DNA of 64,000 bases from Onthovicinus sp900555545 (GCA_949296915.1 CASFPX010000012.1:1-64000); one strand, 5' to 3'; counted from the first letter of the stretch, positions 1-9,612 are shown. The notes: a model not told the origin generated them from the sequence alone. Numbers and translations are program-made.

Positions 1-97
1 ACCGCACTCCTATTATAGCAAAGGGAGTTTTCATTTCATCATGATCGACATAAGTCTTTTTTCGAACCACTCGCCTAGCGAGTGGTTTTCGATACAC

Positions 98-131
98 AAA
101 AAAGCGCCGGGCGATCGCCCGGCGCTTTTTA
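98..131. terminator. Bidirectional intrinsic terminator
   Basis: An 11-bp GC-rich perfect inverted repeat (GCGCCGGGCGA at 104 pairing to 125) is flanked by an A-run on the left and a T-run on the right, so it can stop transcription in both directions. A second, shorter hairpin (AACCACTCGC at 65-74 with GCGAGTGGTT at 78-87) lies just upstream. Together they separate glmU from whatever lies left of the window. No gene is supported in 1-311. Confidence 0.85.
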
Positions 132-245
132 CATCGTTTTCTACGGCCGGATCGGCGTCCCGGATCAAATGGCGGAATTACGCGCGGGTAAAATTGTACG
201 CACTACGGGGAAACGTGCCACATAAGGTCGATTTGGATTTTTGAC

Positions 246-274
246 TTGAAAAAGGTTAAAAATAATGGCATAAT
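246..274 (+). promoter_or_regulatory. Promoter of glmU
   Basis: TTGAAA at 246-251 and CATAAT at 269-274 are separated by 17 bp, a good sigma-A type promoter placed about 40 bp before the glmU start. Confidence 0.55.
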
Positions 275-311
275 GAATAAGTATCATCTAAATATGTCAG
301 GAGGCAGGGCC

Positions 312-1676
312 ATGAATAAGTGTGCTGTTATATTGGCGGCAGGTCAGGGCAAGCGGATGAAATCTTCCGGACCAAAGGCGATGTGTAAGATCCTGCTCAA
401 GCCGATGATCGATTGGGTTATTGATGCTGTGCGCGAAGCCGGAATCGATCAGATCTGTGTGGTCACGGGGTATGGCAGTCAGCAGTTGTGCGCGCATTTG
501 CCGGCAGATGTTGTCACGGTGCGCCAGGAACAGCAGCTTGGCACCGGGGACGCCGTCCGCTCCGCGGCGGAATTTATTGCCGCACAGGGGGGCAGCGTGC
601 TCGTGCTCAATGGGGATGCGCCGCTGATTGACTCGGTGACAATCAATGGCGCTTTGGAAAAGCATTGTCAGGAGCAGAATGCTGTCACCGTTATTTCCGC
701 CCGGGTAGATAATCCGTACGGCTATGGCCGGATCGTAATAGATCACCGGGACGGCTCCCTTGCCCGTATTGTGGAGGAAAAGGATGCCGATGAACAGGAG
801 AAGGGAATCTACGAGGTGAACTCCGGCGCGTTCTGGTTTGATGGTTCCGCACTGCTCGAAAGCCTCTCCCAGCTGCGCGGGGACAACGCGCAGGGGGAGT
901 ACTACCTGACCGATACAGTGGCTATCCTCCGCAAGGGGGGCAGACGCGCTGGCGTGTATTCCACGGCCAATTCCAGCGTGGTGCTTGGTGCGAACGACCG
1001 GCTCCAACTGATGGAGCTCAACGCCATCGCCAAGAGGCAGGTCCTCTCCAAGCTGCTGGCGGACGGTGTGGATATCCCCTGTGCGGATGGGATCCTGATC
1101 GGACCGGATGTGTCGGTTGGGCGCGATACGACGATTCTGCCCAATTCCATCCTGTGCGGCTCCGTCTCCATCGGAGAGGGCTGTGTGATCGGCCCTAATA
1201 CGATGGTTGTGGATAGCCAGATCGGCTCGGGTGTAGTGTTGGATAATGTCAAGTGTGAGCACGCCCAGGTGATGGACGGTGCAGATATTGGCCCATTTGT
1301 CCATATTCGCCCCAACTCCAAGGTCGGCGAGCGGGTGCACTTGGGGAATTTTGTGGAGGTGAAGAACTCCACTGTCGGTACGGGCACCAAGGTTTCCCAC
1401 CTGACGTATGTTGGGGATAGTGACGTCGGATCGGGTGTGAACTTTGGCTGTGGCTGTGTGACGGTCAATTACGACGGTCGGGCCAAGCACCGCACCACGA
1501 TTGGCGACCATGCGTTTATCGGCTGTAATACGAATCTGATCGCCCCCGTCACCGTTGGAGAGAATGCCTACACGGCAGCCGGTTCCACGATCACGGAGAA
1601 TGTCCCGGCCGAGTCGCTCGGGATCGCGCGGGCTCGTCAGGTGAACAAAGAGGGCTGGGTCCGCCGGAGAAAATAA
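312..1676 (+). CDS. glmU: Bifunctional UDP-N-acetylglucosamine pyrophosphorylase / glucosamine-1-phosphate N-acetyltransferase
   Basis: GlmU makes UDP-GlcNAc, the precursor of peptidoglycan, by acetylating glucosamine-1-phosphate and then uridylylating it in the cytoplasm. The 454-residue product has the usual family length. The N-terminal nucleotidyltransferase domain starts with the signature LAAGQGKRMKSS (residues 8-19). From about residue 250 the protein consists of hexapeptide repeats forming a left-handed beta-helix. I chose the ATG at 312 because AGGAGG precedes it at proper spacing; the frame is open upstream to 246 but that extension has no ribosome site. It heads a cluster with pth and mfd, a common Firmicute order. 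Confidence 0.97.
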   Translation: MNKCAVILAAGQGKRMKSSGPKAMCKILLKPMIDWVIDAVREAGIDQICVVTGYGSQQLCAHLPADVVTVRQEQQLGTGDAVRSAAEFIAAQGGSVLVLNGDAPLIDSVTINGALEKHCQEQNAVTVISARVDNPYGYGRIVIDHRDGSLARIVEEKDADEQEKGIYEVNSGAFWFDGSALLESLSQLRGDNAQGEYYLTDTVAILRKGGRRAGVYSTANSSVVLGANDRLQLMELNAIAKRQVLSKLLADGVDIPCADGILIGPDVSVGRDTTILPNSILCGSVSIGEGCVIGPNTMVVDSQIGSGVVLDNVKCEHAQVMDGADIGPFVHIRPNSKVGERVHLGNFVEVKNSTVGTGTKVSHLTYVGDSDVGSGVNFGCGCVTVNYDGRAKHRTTIGDHAFIGCNTNLIAPVTVGENAYTAAGSTITENVPAESLGIARARQVNKEGWVRRRK

Positions 1677-1703
1677 GGCTTCCGCAGCTGCGGAGAGGTA
1701 GTT

Positions 1704-1955
1704 ATGGTACGAATCGTTTTGATATTGCTGCTGCTAATTGTGGCATTTGTGGCGGCCCGTGGGATCTATTGGTATCTCCAGGTGCCGCGTGACCAACGGG
1801 TGATCGTTTGCCCGCAGTGCGGCAAGGAATATATGCCCTACCTGCTCCGGATGATCTTCACCGGGATGTCGTTGGAGGGCAAGGTCATCAAGTGTCCGCA
1901 CTGCGGCGCACAGCAGTATGTTGTCCCACGCGACCACCGGAGCGGAAAAAAATAA
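1704..1955 (+). CDS. Small membrane-anchored zinc-ribbon protein
   Basis: This 83-residue protein has one N-terminal membrane segment (about residues 3-22) followed by two CPxCG knuckles (CPQCGKEY near residue 36 and CPHCGAQQ near residue 65), the pattern of a zinc ribbon. A GAGAGGT ribosome site precedes the ATG. It sits between glmU and pth, where many Firmicutes have prs instead, with gaps of under 30 bp, so it is probably co-transcribed. I do not recognise a named family; the zinc ribbon is inferred from cysteine spacing. Confidence 0.75.
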   Translation: MVRIVLILLLLIVAFVAARGIYWYLQVPRDQRVIVCPQCGKEYMPYLLRMIFTGMSLEGKVIKCPHCGAQQYVVPRDHRSGKK

Positions 1956-1981
1956 ATCCCTCATTTGGAGGAAAATCAAAG

Positions 1982-2575
1982 ATGTTTGGTATGTTTCGGC
2001 GCGGTGCGCCGCAGTATTTGATCGTGGGGCTCGGGAATCCGGGCCCCAAATATGAGGCTACACGCCATAATGCGGGCTTTCAGGCCATCGACGCGATCGC
2101 CGGAAAGGCCCGGGTTTCGGTGAAACAGATCAAGTTCCACGCCCTGGTCGGCGAGGCGGAGCTCGGTGGACAGAAGTGCCTGTTGATGAAGCCGCAAACC
2201 TTTATGAACGAGAGCGGGATCGCCGTGCAGGCGGCGGCCAGTTATTATAAAATTCCGCCGGAGCGGGTGGTTGTCCTGTTTGATGATATCTCGCTCAAAC
2301 CGGGGGCTACGCGCATCCGCCGCAAGGGGTCGGATGGTGGCCACAACGGGATTAAGAGCATCATCGCCCATCTGGACAGTGAACAGTTCCCGCGTGTCAA
2401 AATCGGCGTCGGCGCGAAGCCCCACCCCGATTACGATTTGGCAGCATGGGTGCTCTCGCGGTTTACGCCGGAAGAGCAGAAATTGATCGGTGAGGCGTGT
2501 GCACGTACTGCCGAGGCGGTTGATCTGATCGTCGCGGGCAGAACTGACGAGGCTATGAACCGCTATAATTCCTGA
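1982..2575 (+). CDS. pth: Peptidyl-tRNA hydrolase
   Basis: Pth releases tRNA from prematurely dropped peptidyl-tRNA and recycles it. The 197-residue product begins, after a short lead, with the signature GLGNPGPKYEATRHNAGF, which holds the catalytic His of the family, and later has KPQTFMNESG and GGHNGIKSI. The ATG at 1982 follows GGAGG at good spacing; the longer open frame from 1808 overlaps the previous gene and is rejected as a start. It lies between the zinc-ribbon gene and mfd. Confidence 0.96.
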   Translation: MFGMFRRGAPQYLIVGLGNPGPKYEATRHNAGFQAIDAIAGKARVSVKQIKFHALVGEAELGGQKCLLMKPQTFMNESGIAVQAAASYYKIPPERVVVLFDDISLKPGATRIRRKGSDGGHNGIKSIIAHLDSEQFPRVKIGVGAKPHPDYDLAAWVLSRFTPEEQKLIGEACARTAEAVDLIVAGRTDEAMNRYNS

Positions 2576-2619
2576 TTTTATCCAATCCAATTTTCAAAGA
2601 TAATACATATAGAGGTGGA

Positions 2620-5600
2620 ATGATGTCCTGTTTTTCACAGGCGCTCTTAAGGAGCGAATCCTTTCAGACCCTGTTGCGCGATGTGGAGCACAAAAGGCTC
2701 CCAGCCGGCGTAACGGGGCTTTCCCCTGTGGGGAAAACACAGGCGGTTTTGGCCGTTCTGGAGCACAGCGACACCGCGCACGCCCTCATTCTGACGCATG
2801 ATGAGGCATCTGCCACACGTGCAGCGGCTGACTTTAATACCTTTACGGGCAGGGAGTGCGCATTCGTATTTCCTGCGCGTGACTTCGCTTTTCGCGAGGT
2901 CAGCGGCCAGTCCCGCGAATATGAGCAGGCGCGCCTCGGCGTCATGGCACGTATGCTCAGCGGGGATTACACAGCTGTGTTCTGTCCGATTGATGCACTG
3001 GTGCAGCTCACGATCCCGCCGGAGGAGCTGGAACGGAGATGCTTGGTGCTACACGAGGGGGATGAGGTAGAGTCCGACTCCATCGCGGCCGCTCTGATGT
3101 GCGCCGGCTATACGCGTGCGGCCCAGGTGGATGGGATCGGCCTCTTTTCCGTACGCGGTGGGATTATCGACTTCTTCCCGCCGGAGCTCAAGCAGCCCGT
3201 GCGCGTGGAGCTGTTTGGGGATGAGATTGACACGATTGCAGCCTTTGACCTGGATAGCCAACGGCGCGGCGAGCGGCTGCCGGAGGTGGCTGTCACGCCG
3301 GTGCGGGAGATCCTGTTTGACTCCCCACAGGCGCTTGCGGAAAAGATACGGGCTTTTGCCGCTTCACTCAAGGGCAAGGCCGTCCGGGCGCGTGAGCTGC
3401 TCCACCGCGATGCGGAGCGAATTGAAGCGAGCGGGGAGGAGACGGCTCCGGATAAATATTTGCCGCTGGCTTACGAGCATCCGGCCACACTGACGGACTA
3501 TCTGCCATCGGACGGGATGTTCTTCGTCTTTGATTCGGGGGATGTCGCCCACAGGGCCCGCGATCTGCAAAAGCTGATGAACGAGGAGATAAAGGCTCTC
3601 TTCGAGGATGGGACACTCTGTAAAGGCCTTGACACGTACAACATAGAATTTTCCAGGGTAACCGCCCTGTATGAAAAATTCGGAGCCGTCTACCTGGACA
3701 CTTTTGCCCGTGGTAGTTTTGATACGCCCGTGCGGGATCTGATCACGATGACGTGCCGCCGCACCTCCCCGTGGAATGGTTCCGTGCAGGCACTGCGGGA
3801 CGATCTGATCCCATTGCTCAAGCAGGACTATACATGTGTGATCTTTGCCGGAACGGAGAAGGGCGCACGCGCCGTGGCTCAGGAGTTGGAACACGAAGCC
3901 GTGCGCTGTACGCTCTACTTGGAGCCGCCCGCCCAACTGCCCCCGCACTCGGTCAGCGTAATGTCAGGTGCACTCAGCGGCGGCGTCGAATATGACGATA
4001 TCCATCTATCCATTACTACGTATGCCAAGGTGAACACGGTACGGCGCAAGTCCCGCGCCAAGGTGGAGGCCAAGAACCGGATCCACTCGCTGGAGGAACT
4101 GCACCGGGGGGACTATATTGTCCACAATGTACACGGGATCGGTGTATTTGAGGGGATCCACAAGCTGGATGTCAGCGGCGTGACCAAGGATTATATCAAG
4201 ATCCGGTATTTAAAGGATGATATCCTCTATGTGCCGGTCACACAGCTCGATCTGGTGTCCAAATATATCGCCCCGGGCGAGGACAGCGGGGCCAAATCCG
4301 TCAAACTTAACCGCCTTGGCGGCACGGACTGGGCCAAGACCCGAAGTCGTGTACGGGCAGCTGTACAGGATATGGCCAAGGAGCTCACCGCCCTGTACGC
4401 CAAACGGATGAGTACGCCGGGCTACGCCTTCTCCGCGGATACGGATATGCAGCGCGATTTTGAGGCGCGCTTTGAGTACGACGAGACCGACGATCAGCTG
4501 CGGTGCATCTATGAGATTAAGAAGGATATGGAGCGGCCGCACCCCATGGACCGTCTGCTCTGCGGGGACGTGGGCTTCGGTAAGACGGAGGTCGCCCTGC
4601 GCGCGGCCTTTAAGTGCATCGCGGATGGTAAACAATGTGCAATTCTCGTTCCGACTACTATCCTGGCCTTCCAGCACTATCAGACGGTCCTGCGCCGGTT
4701 TGAGGGATTCCCGGTGGAGGCGGCGCTCCTGTCGCGCTTTACAACCCCCAAGGAGAGCAAGCGCGCTATCGACGGCCTGCGCCGTGGAAGCGTGGATATT
4801 GTCGTTGGCACGCACCGCCTGATCTCCAAGGACATCAAGTTCCGCGACTTGGGACTGCTCATCATCGATGAGGAGCAGCGTTTTGGCGTAGCGCAGAAGG
4901 AAAAGCTAAAGACCCTCTTCCCCACCGTGGATGTGCTCACCCTGTCGGCTACGCCCATCCCGCGCACGCTGAATATGGCCATGTCCGGGATTCGTGATAT
5001 GTCTATCATCGAGGAGGCACCCATGGGCCGCTTCCCGGTGCAAACCTATGTGATCGAACACGATGAGGGGATCCTGCGCGAGGCCATGGAGCGCGAGCTG
5101 CGGCGTGGTGGGCAGGTCTATTACCTGCACAATCGGATCGATACGATTGACCGCACAGCCGACCGGATCTCGCAGCTGCTGCCTGCGGCGCGTGTGGCTA
5201 CGGCCCACGGACGCATGAGCGAGGAGGAGCTGAGTGCCGTCTGGCGCGAGTTGATGGAGGGAGAGATCGACATCCTGGTCTGCACCACGATTATCGAGAC
5301 GGGTGTGGATGTGCAGAATGTCAATACCCTGATTATTGAGGATGCGGATCGCATGGGGCTGGCTCAGCTACATCAGATCCGGGGGCGCGTGGGGCGCTCT
5401 TCCCGCCGGGCGAGTGCATACTTTACCTTCCACCGGGATCGGGAGATGACGCAGATCGCGGCCAGCCGTCTGGCGGCCATTCAGGAGTATACACAGTTTG
5501 GTTCCGGCTTCCAGATTGCCATGCGGGATTTGGAAATCCGGGGTGCGGGCAGTGTGCTCGGCGCGCAGCAGCACGGCCATATGGAGGCAGTCGGCTACGA

Positions 5601-6108
5601 CATGTACCTCAAAATGCTCTCCGATGCCGTCGCGGAGGAAAAGGGCGAGAAGCCAGTGGAAAAGAAGGAGTGCCTGATCGACCTCCAAATCCAGGCCCAT
5701 ATTCCGGAACAGTATATCAGCAGCGTCCCGCAGCGGCTGAATATCTACCGGCGGATCGCGGATGTCCGCACGCAGGAGGATGCGAGCGACGTGATCGATG
5801 AGCTGATCGACCGCTTTGGCGATCCGCCTGCGAGCGTGGAGGGACTGATCCGAATCTCCCTGATGCGCAACACGGCCGCCGCCCTCGGGATCTATGAGGT
5901 CACACAGCGCGGCGAGCAGATCCTGCTCTATTTTGAGGCCATCGGCGTGCAGCAGGTCAACGCCCTGTCTCAGGTGCTTCTCCGGCGTGTCCGGGTTGGA
6001 TCTGGTAAAAAGGCTTATGTGGCAGTGCGTCTCGCCGGGCAGCGGCCGGAGGAGGTGCTGGAGACGGTACTTCGCACACTCTCCACAAATGGTGCAGTAG
6101 AGCAATAG
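2620..6108 (+). CDS. mfd: Transcription-repair coupling factor
   Basis: Mfd is an ATP-driven translocase that removes RNA polymerase stalled at DNA damage and recruits UvrA. The 1162-residue length is normal. In order it shows a UvrB-like N-terminal region, the RNA-polymerase-interacting CarD-like domain (RIHSLEELHRGDYIVHNVHG region, near residue 490), a RecG-like motor with Walker A GDVGFGKTE (about 648-656) and DEEQ (about 750), SATPIPRTL, a helicase C domain ending in QIRGRVGRS, and the C-terminal TRCF domain. Start ATG at 2620 (a second ATG follows at 2623) lies behind AGAGGTGG. It follows pth by 44 bp. Confidence 0.98.
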   Translation: MMSCFSQALLRSESFQTLLRDVEHKRLPAGVTGLSPVGKTQAVLAVLEHSDTAHALILTHDEASATRAAADFNTFTGRECAFVFPARDFAFREVSGQSREYEQARLGVMARMLSGDYTAVFCPIDALVQLTIPPEELERRCLVLHEGDEVESDSIAAALMCAGYTRAAQVDGIGLFSVRGGIIDFFPPELKQPVRVELFGDEIDTIAAFDLDSQRRGERLPEVAVTPVREILFDSPQALAEKIRAFAASLKGKAVRARELLHRDAERIEASGEETAPDKYLPLAYEHPATLTDYLPSDGMFFVFDSGDVAHRARDLQKLMNEEIKALFEDGTLCKGLDTYNIEFSRVTALYEKFGAVYLDTFARGSFDTPVRDLITMTCRRTSPWNGSVQALRDDLIPLLKQDYTCVIFAGTEKGARAVAQELEHEAVRCTLYLEPPAQLPPHSVSVMSGALSGGVEYDDIHLSITTYAKVNTVRRKSRAKVEAKNRIHSLEELHRGDYIVHNVHGIGVFEGIHKLDVSGVTKDYIKIRYLKDDILYVPVTQLDLVSKYIAPGEDSGAKSVKLNRLGGTDWAKTRSRVRAAVQDMAKELTALYAKRMSTPGYAFSADTDMQRDFEARFEYDETDDQLRCIYEIKKDMERPHPMDRLLCGDVGFGKTEVALRAAFKCIADGKQCAILVPTTILAFQHYQTVLRRFEGFPVEAALLSRFTTPKESKRAIDGLRRGSVDIVVGTHRLISKDIKFRDLGLLIIDEEQRFGVAQKEKLKTLFPTVDVLTLSATPIPRTLNMAMSGIRDMSIIEEAPMGRFPVQTYVIEHDEGILREAMERELRRGGQVYYLHNRIDTIDRTADRISQLLPAARVATAHGRMSEEELSAVWRELMEGEIDILVCTTIIETGVDVQNVNTLIIEDADRMGLAQLHQIRGRVGRSSRRASAYFTFHRDREMTQIAASRLAAIQEYTQFGSGFQIAMRDLEIRGAGSVLGAQQHGHMEAVGYDMYLKMLSDAVAEEKGEKPVEKKECLIDLQIQAHIPEQYISSVPQRLNIYRRIADVRTQEDASDVIDELIDRFGDPPASVEGLIRISLMRNTAAALGIYEVTQRGEQILLYFEAIGVQQVNALSQVLLRRVRVGSGKKAYVAVRLAGQRPEEVLETVLRTLSTNGAVEQ

Positions 6109-6121
6109 TGGGGGAGCGTTT

Positions 6122-6610
6122 ATGAATAAGCAGGAGATCTACGACTTTTTAGACCGGAAAGGCATTCGGTATGAGGTGACGGAGCATCCGGCCCTGTTCA
6201 CCATGGAACAGGCGGCTTCCGTCCACTTCCCCTACCCGGAGGCGGAGGCGAAAAATCTCTTTGTTCGGGATGATAAAAAGCAGCGCTACTACCTTATCAC
6301 GGTAAAGGGGGATAAACGGGTGGACCTCAAGTTATTCCGTCATACGTATCAGACGCGGCCGCTCACCTTTGCCTCGCCCGGGGAGTTGATGGCACTGTTG
6401 GACCTGGAGCCGGGATCCGTCACACCGCTCGGCCTGTTGAATGATGGGCAGTGCCGGGTGGAATTGTTCCTGGATCAAACTTTTTTGGATGCGCCGGGGA
6501 TGATCGGTATCCACCCCAACGAGAATACGGCCACCCTCTGGATGCGTGCGGAAGATCTAATCGCGCTGGTCCGGGATCACGGGAACAAAGTCAGCTTGGC
6601 CCCAATATAG
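6122..6610 (+). CDS. YbaK/ProX-type prolyl-tRNA editing deacylase
   Basis: This 162-residue protein belongs to the YbaK/EbsC family of trans-editing domains, which hydrolyse mischarged aminoacyl-tRNA such as Ala-tRNA(Pro). Visible family features are the conserved Lys in the AKNLFVRDDKK segment (about residues 42-52), the DKRVDLK stretch and the late GIHPNENTATLW segment. The length is that of stand-alone PrdX/ProX proteins. It starts 13 bp after mfd with GGGGGAG as ribosome site. Which amino acid it edits is inferred, not seen. Confidence 0.85.
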   Translation: MNKQEIYDFLDRKGIRYEVTEHPALFTMEQAASVHFPYPEAEAKNLFVRDDKKQRYYLITVKGDKRVDLKLFRHTYQTRPLTFASPGELMALLDLEPGSVTPLGLLNDGQCRVELFLDQTFLDAPGMIGIHPNENTATLWMRAEDLIALVRDHGNKVSLAPI

Positions 6611-6622
6611 ACAAAAATATGA

Positions 6623-6651
6623 TTGACTATTTGAATTTTTAGTGCTATAAT
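6623..6651 (+). promoter_or_regulatory. Promoter of the riboswitch-controlled ATPase gene
   Basis: TTGACT at 6623-6628 and TATAAT at 6646-6651 are 17 bp apart. Transcription would start just before the riboswitch aptamer. Confidence 0.8.
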
Positions 6652-6660
6652 AATATTACA

Positions 6661-6806
6661 AGAAAAGAACCCATGGGGGAGTAATCAGCGTGGATTTGCG
6701 GCTCTGCGGGGTAAGTCAACAGCGTGGCGTTACTGCCTGGCTTACCTGAAACGGTGAGACCCATGTATAATATCCGTTATACATGGCGAAGTGTTCCCAT
6801 TTTTGA
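6661..6806 (+). promoter_or_regulatory. yybP-ykoY (Mn2+) riboswitch aptamer
   Basis: The leader carries the recognisable elements of the yybP-ykoY class: a closing stem with GGGGGAGTAATC at 6675, the segment GTCAACAGCGTGG, CCTGGCTTACCTG, and the conserved loop ACGGTGAGACC at 6751-6761, followed by a 10-bp hairpin (CCATGTATAA at 6761-6770 with TTATACATGG at 6777-6786). This class senses Mn2+ and typically switches on exporters. It is followed by a terminator hairpin and then a P-type ATPase, a standard arrangement. The call is by motif recognition; a covariance-model search was not possible. Confidence 0.85.
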
Positions 6807-6813
6807 TTTTGTG

Positions 6814-6848
6814 TCCGGTATAACGGTTGTTATACCGGATTTTCTTTT
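6814..6848 (+). terminator. Riboswitch expression-platform terminator
   Basis: An 11-bp perfect stem (TCCGGTATAAC at 6814 with its complement ending at 6839) is followed by TTTTCTTTT. It lies between the aptamer and the ATPase start, so it is the likely attenuator that ligand-bound aptamer prevents from forming. Confidence 0.85.
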
Positions 6849-6878
6849 GCCCATAATAGAATGGACGGAGGTATTAGA

Positions 6879-9539
6879 ATGGACTACTATTCAATGACCG
6901 CACAGGAAACACTGAAAGCACTTGGTACCGATCTGGCGCACGGACTGACTCCGGAACAGGCCGCCGCTCAACAGGAGGCGCACGGCCGCAACGAGCTGAC
7001 CCGTCAAAAGCCGATCTCCATGGCGCGCCGCTTTGTGAACGCGCTCGCAGACCCGATGATTATTCTATTGATAGTCGCGGCGCTGATTACGGTGGGTGTG
7101 AATCTGGTCACCTATTTTACGGAAGGCCACGCCGACTGGATTGAATGCGTGGGCATCTTTGGAGCGATTCTGCTCTCGGTTATCATCACTGTGGTGATGG
7201 AGGGGCGCAGTGCCAAGGCGTTTGAGGAGCTCAACAAGATGAGCAGCGATGTCACGGTCAAGGTGCTGCGCAGCGGGGAGCGCCTGATGCTCCCGGTCAG
7301 CGAGCTTGCGGTAGGCGATATCGTCTACCTCGCCACAGGGGATAAGATCCCAGCCGATGGACGCCTGATCGAGAGTACGGACTTGATGGTGGATGAATCC
7401 ATGCTCACCGGTGAGAGCAAACACGTCGCCAAAAAGGCGGACGTTGTTTTCAGCGACGAGAAGACACCCCTTGCGGAGCGTAAAAACTGCGTGTACTCCG
7501 GCTGCTTTGTCACTGCCGGCAACGGCATCATGGTCGTTACAGAGGTGGGCGACGCCACGCAGTTCGGCAAGATTGCCGCGGAGCTTGGCCACGCATCGGA
7601 AAGTTCTACCCCTTTACAGGAAAAACTTGCCAAGCTGGGCAAATATATTGCCATTGCCGGTGGAATTGCAGCGGCATTCGTTTTTATCGTGCAGGTAGTC
7701 GGGTTTGTCCGGGCGGATACGGTCACGTTCGCCACGGTGACGGAGTCCTTTATCACCAGTATTGTGTTGATGGTGGCCGCCGTTCCGGAAGGGCTGCCCA
7801 CGATTGTTGCGATCTCCCTGGCGATCAACGTGGTGAAGATGTCCAAACAGCGCGCGCTGGTCAAAAAGATGCAGGCCTGTGAGACGATTGGCTGCATCAA
7901 CGTGATCTGTTCCGATAAGACGGGCACCCTCACCCAAAATCGGATGACCGTCATGAGCGTCTATATGCCGGAAGGCACGGCTGATCCGGATCAGGTCCGT
8001 AAAGCGGAACTGCTTGACAACTTCTGCATCAACGGGACGGCCGATATTCACACGGAGGGCGACACGGACACCTTCGTCGGCAACCCGACGGAGTGTTCCC
8101 TGCTCGTCTGTGCCCGTAAGTCCGGGGTGGATTACCGTGAAAAACGTTCCACGGCTGAGGTCGTTAAGGTGTTCCCCTTCTCCTCGGACACCAAGCGCAT
8201 GACAACCGTGCTCAAGCGCGAGGGCAGTTATACCGTGCTGCTCAAAGGCGGGCCGGAAAAAGTCCTCCCGGCGTGTGCGATGAGTGAGGCGGAAGCCGCC
8301 GCTGTTCAGCACCAGATTGAAGAGTACCAGAATAAGGCGTACCGCGTGCTCGCCTTCGCCCACAAGGCTGTGGCATCCCCCATGGAATGGGAGGAGAATC
8401 GTGGCCAGTTGGAGAGCGGGATGACGTTTGACGGCGTGGTCGCCATCGCGGACCCACTGCGTGCGGATGTCCCGGCGGCGATCGCGAAGTGCCGTGGCGC
8501 AGGCATCGAGGTCAAGATGCTCACCGGCGACAATATCGTGACGGCCACGGCGATCGCAAAGGAGCTTGAACTGTTTGGGGACGGCGATATCGCCCTCACG
8601 GCGGCGGAAATCGAGGAGATGGATGACGATCAGCTCCGTGGGAAGCTCCCGCACATCCGTGTCATCGCGCGCAGCACGCCAAGTGTCAAAATGCGCGTTG
8701 TCAAGCTGCTCAAGGCACAGGGGAATGTGGTCGCCGTCACGGGCGACGGCATCAACGACGCGCCGGCCCTCAAGAATGCGGACGTCGGTTTGGCGATGGG
8801 CATCGCGGGCACGGAGGTCTCCAAGGAGGCGAGCGATGTCGTCCTGATGGATGACTCCTTCTCCACCATCGCGCGCGCCGTGGAGTGGGGGCGTGGGATC
8901 TACGAGAATTTCCGCCGGTTTATTCAGTTCCAGCTTACAGCCAATCTCTCCTCCGTGGCGGTGGTGATCTCCTCCGTACTGATGGGATTTGCCGCCCCGT
9001 TCACCGCCATCCAGCTGCTGTGGATCAACCTGATTATGGACGGCCCGCTGGCCATTACGCTGGGGCTGGAACCCATTCGAGGCGATCTGATGAACCGCCG
9101 GCCCACTCGGCGGGATGAGAGCATCATCTCCCGCGATATGATCGCGCGCATTCTCATCAGCGGCGTGTATATTGCCGTACTCTGTGTGGTGCAGCGCTCC
9201 ACAAACTTCCTCGGCGGCACGCCGGAACAGATGGCTACTATTCTCTTTGCCCTGTTTGCGTTTTTCCAGCTCTTTAACGCCTTTAACTGCCGGGAGCTGG
9301 GGGGACAGCCGATCGTGAAAAATCTGCTGAAAAACAGGCTGATGCTGCTGGTGTTTGCAATCACTTTTGTGCTCCAGTTTGTAATGACACAGTTTGCCGG
9401 CGTCGTATTCGGTACGGTTCCGTTGGATGCCGCCCTCTGGGGCAAGATTATCCTACTGGCCCTGACGATCATACCGGTGTCGGAAATCTTCCGGTTTATT
9501 ATTCGGGCAATTGGCAAGCATGTGCGCAGAGAAAAATAG
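6879..9539 (+). CDS. P-type cation-transporting ATPase, probable Mn2+ (or Ca2+) exporter
   Basis: This 886-residue protein is a P2-type ATPase. It shows the N-terminal cation-ATPase domain, the TGES actuator motif (about 178), the PEGLP motif of transmembrane helix 4, the phosphorylation site DKTGT (Asp346), the KGGPEKVL nucleotide-binding loop, TGDGINDAPALK and about ten membrane helices. PEGLP is typical of PMR1/SERCA-like Ca2+/Mn2+ pumps. The yybP-ykoY riboswitch in front argues for Mn2+ export, as known for related lactococcal and streptococcal pumps. Start ATG at 6879 has GGAGG 8 bp upstream; the in-frame ATG at 6861 lies on that ribosome site and is less likely. Confidence 0.93.
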   Translation: MDYYSMTAQETLKALGTDLAHGLTPEQAAAQQEAHGRNELTRQKPISMARRFVNALADPMIILLIVAALITVGVNLVTYFTEGHADWIECVGIFGAILLSVIITVVMEGRSAKAFEELNKMSSDVTVKVLRSGERLMLPVSELAVGDIVYLATGDKIPADGRLIESTDLMVDESMLTGESKHVAKKADVVFSDEKTPLAERKNCVYSGCFVTAGNGIMVVTEVGDATQFGKIAAELGHASESSTPLQEKLAKLGKYIAIAGGIAAAFVFIVQVVGFVRADTVTFATVTESFITSIVLMVAAVPEGLPTIVAISLAINVVKMSKQRALVKKMQACETIGCINVICSDKTGTLTQNRMTVMSVYMPEGTADPDQVRKAELLDNFCINGTADIHTEGDTDTFVGNPTECSLLVCARKSGVDYREKRSTAEVVKVFPFSSDTKRMTTVLKREGSYTVLLKGGPEKVLPACAMSEAEAAAVQHQIEEYQNKAYRVLAFAHKAVASPMEWEENRGQLESGMTFDGVVAIADPLRADVPAAIAKCRGAGIEVKMLTGDNIVTATAIAKELELFGDGDIALTAAEIEEMDDDQLRGKLPHIRVIARSTPSVKMRVVKLLKAQGNVVAVTGDGINDAPALKNADVGLAMGIAGTEVSKEASDVVLMDDSFSTIARAVEWGRGIYENFRRFIQFQLTANLSSVAVVISSVLMGFAAPFTAIQLLWINLIMDGPLAITLGLEPIRGDLMNRRPTRRDESIISRDMIARILISGVYIAVLCVVQRSTNFLGGTPEQMATILFALFAFFQLFNAFNCRELGGQPIVKNLLKNRLMLLVFAITFVLQFVMTQFAGVVFGTVPLDAALWGKIILLALTIIPVSEIFRFIIRAIGKHVRREK

Positions 9540-9570
9540 TGGCGCTGATTCCTGCGTACAGACTATTTTT

Positions 9571-9602
9571 AAGGGGATCCCGTTTGGGATCCCCTTAATT
9601 TT
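9571..9602 (+). terminator. Intrinsic terminator after the P-type ATPase
   Basis: AAGGGGATCCC at 9571-9581 pairs with 9586-9596 across a GTTT loop, followed by AATTTT. Confidence 0.8.
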
Positions 9603-9612
9603 GAAAATCTAA

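Noticed and set aside
41..244. 67-codon frame at the left edge
   Set aside because: It runs through two hairpins including a strong terminator and has no ribosome site.
297..1511. 404-codon open frame antisense to glmU
   Set aside because: Shadow of the GC-rich glmU coding frame; composition and lack of domains show it is not a gene.
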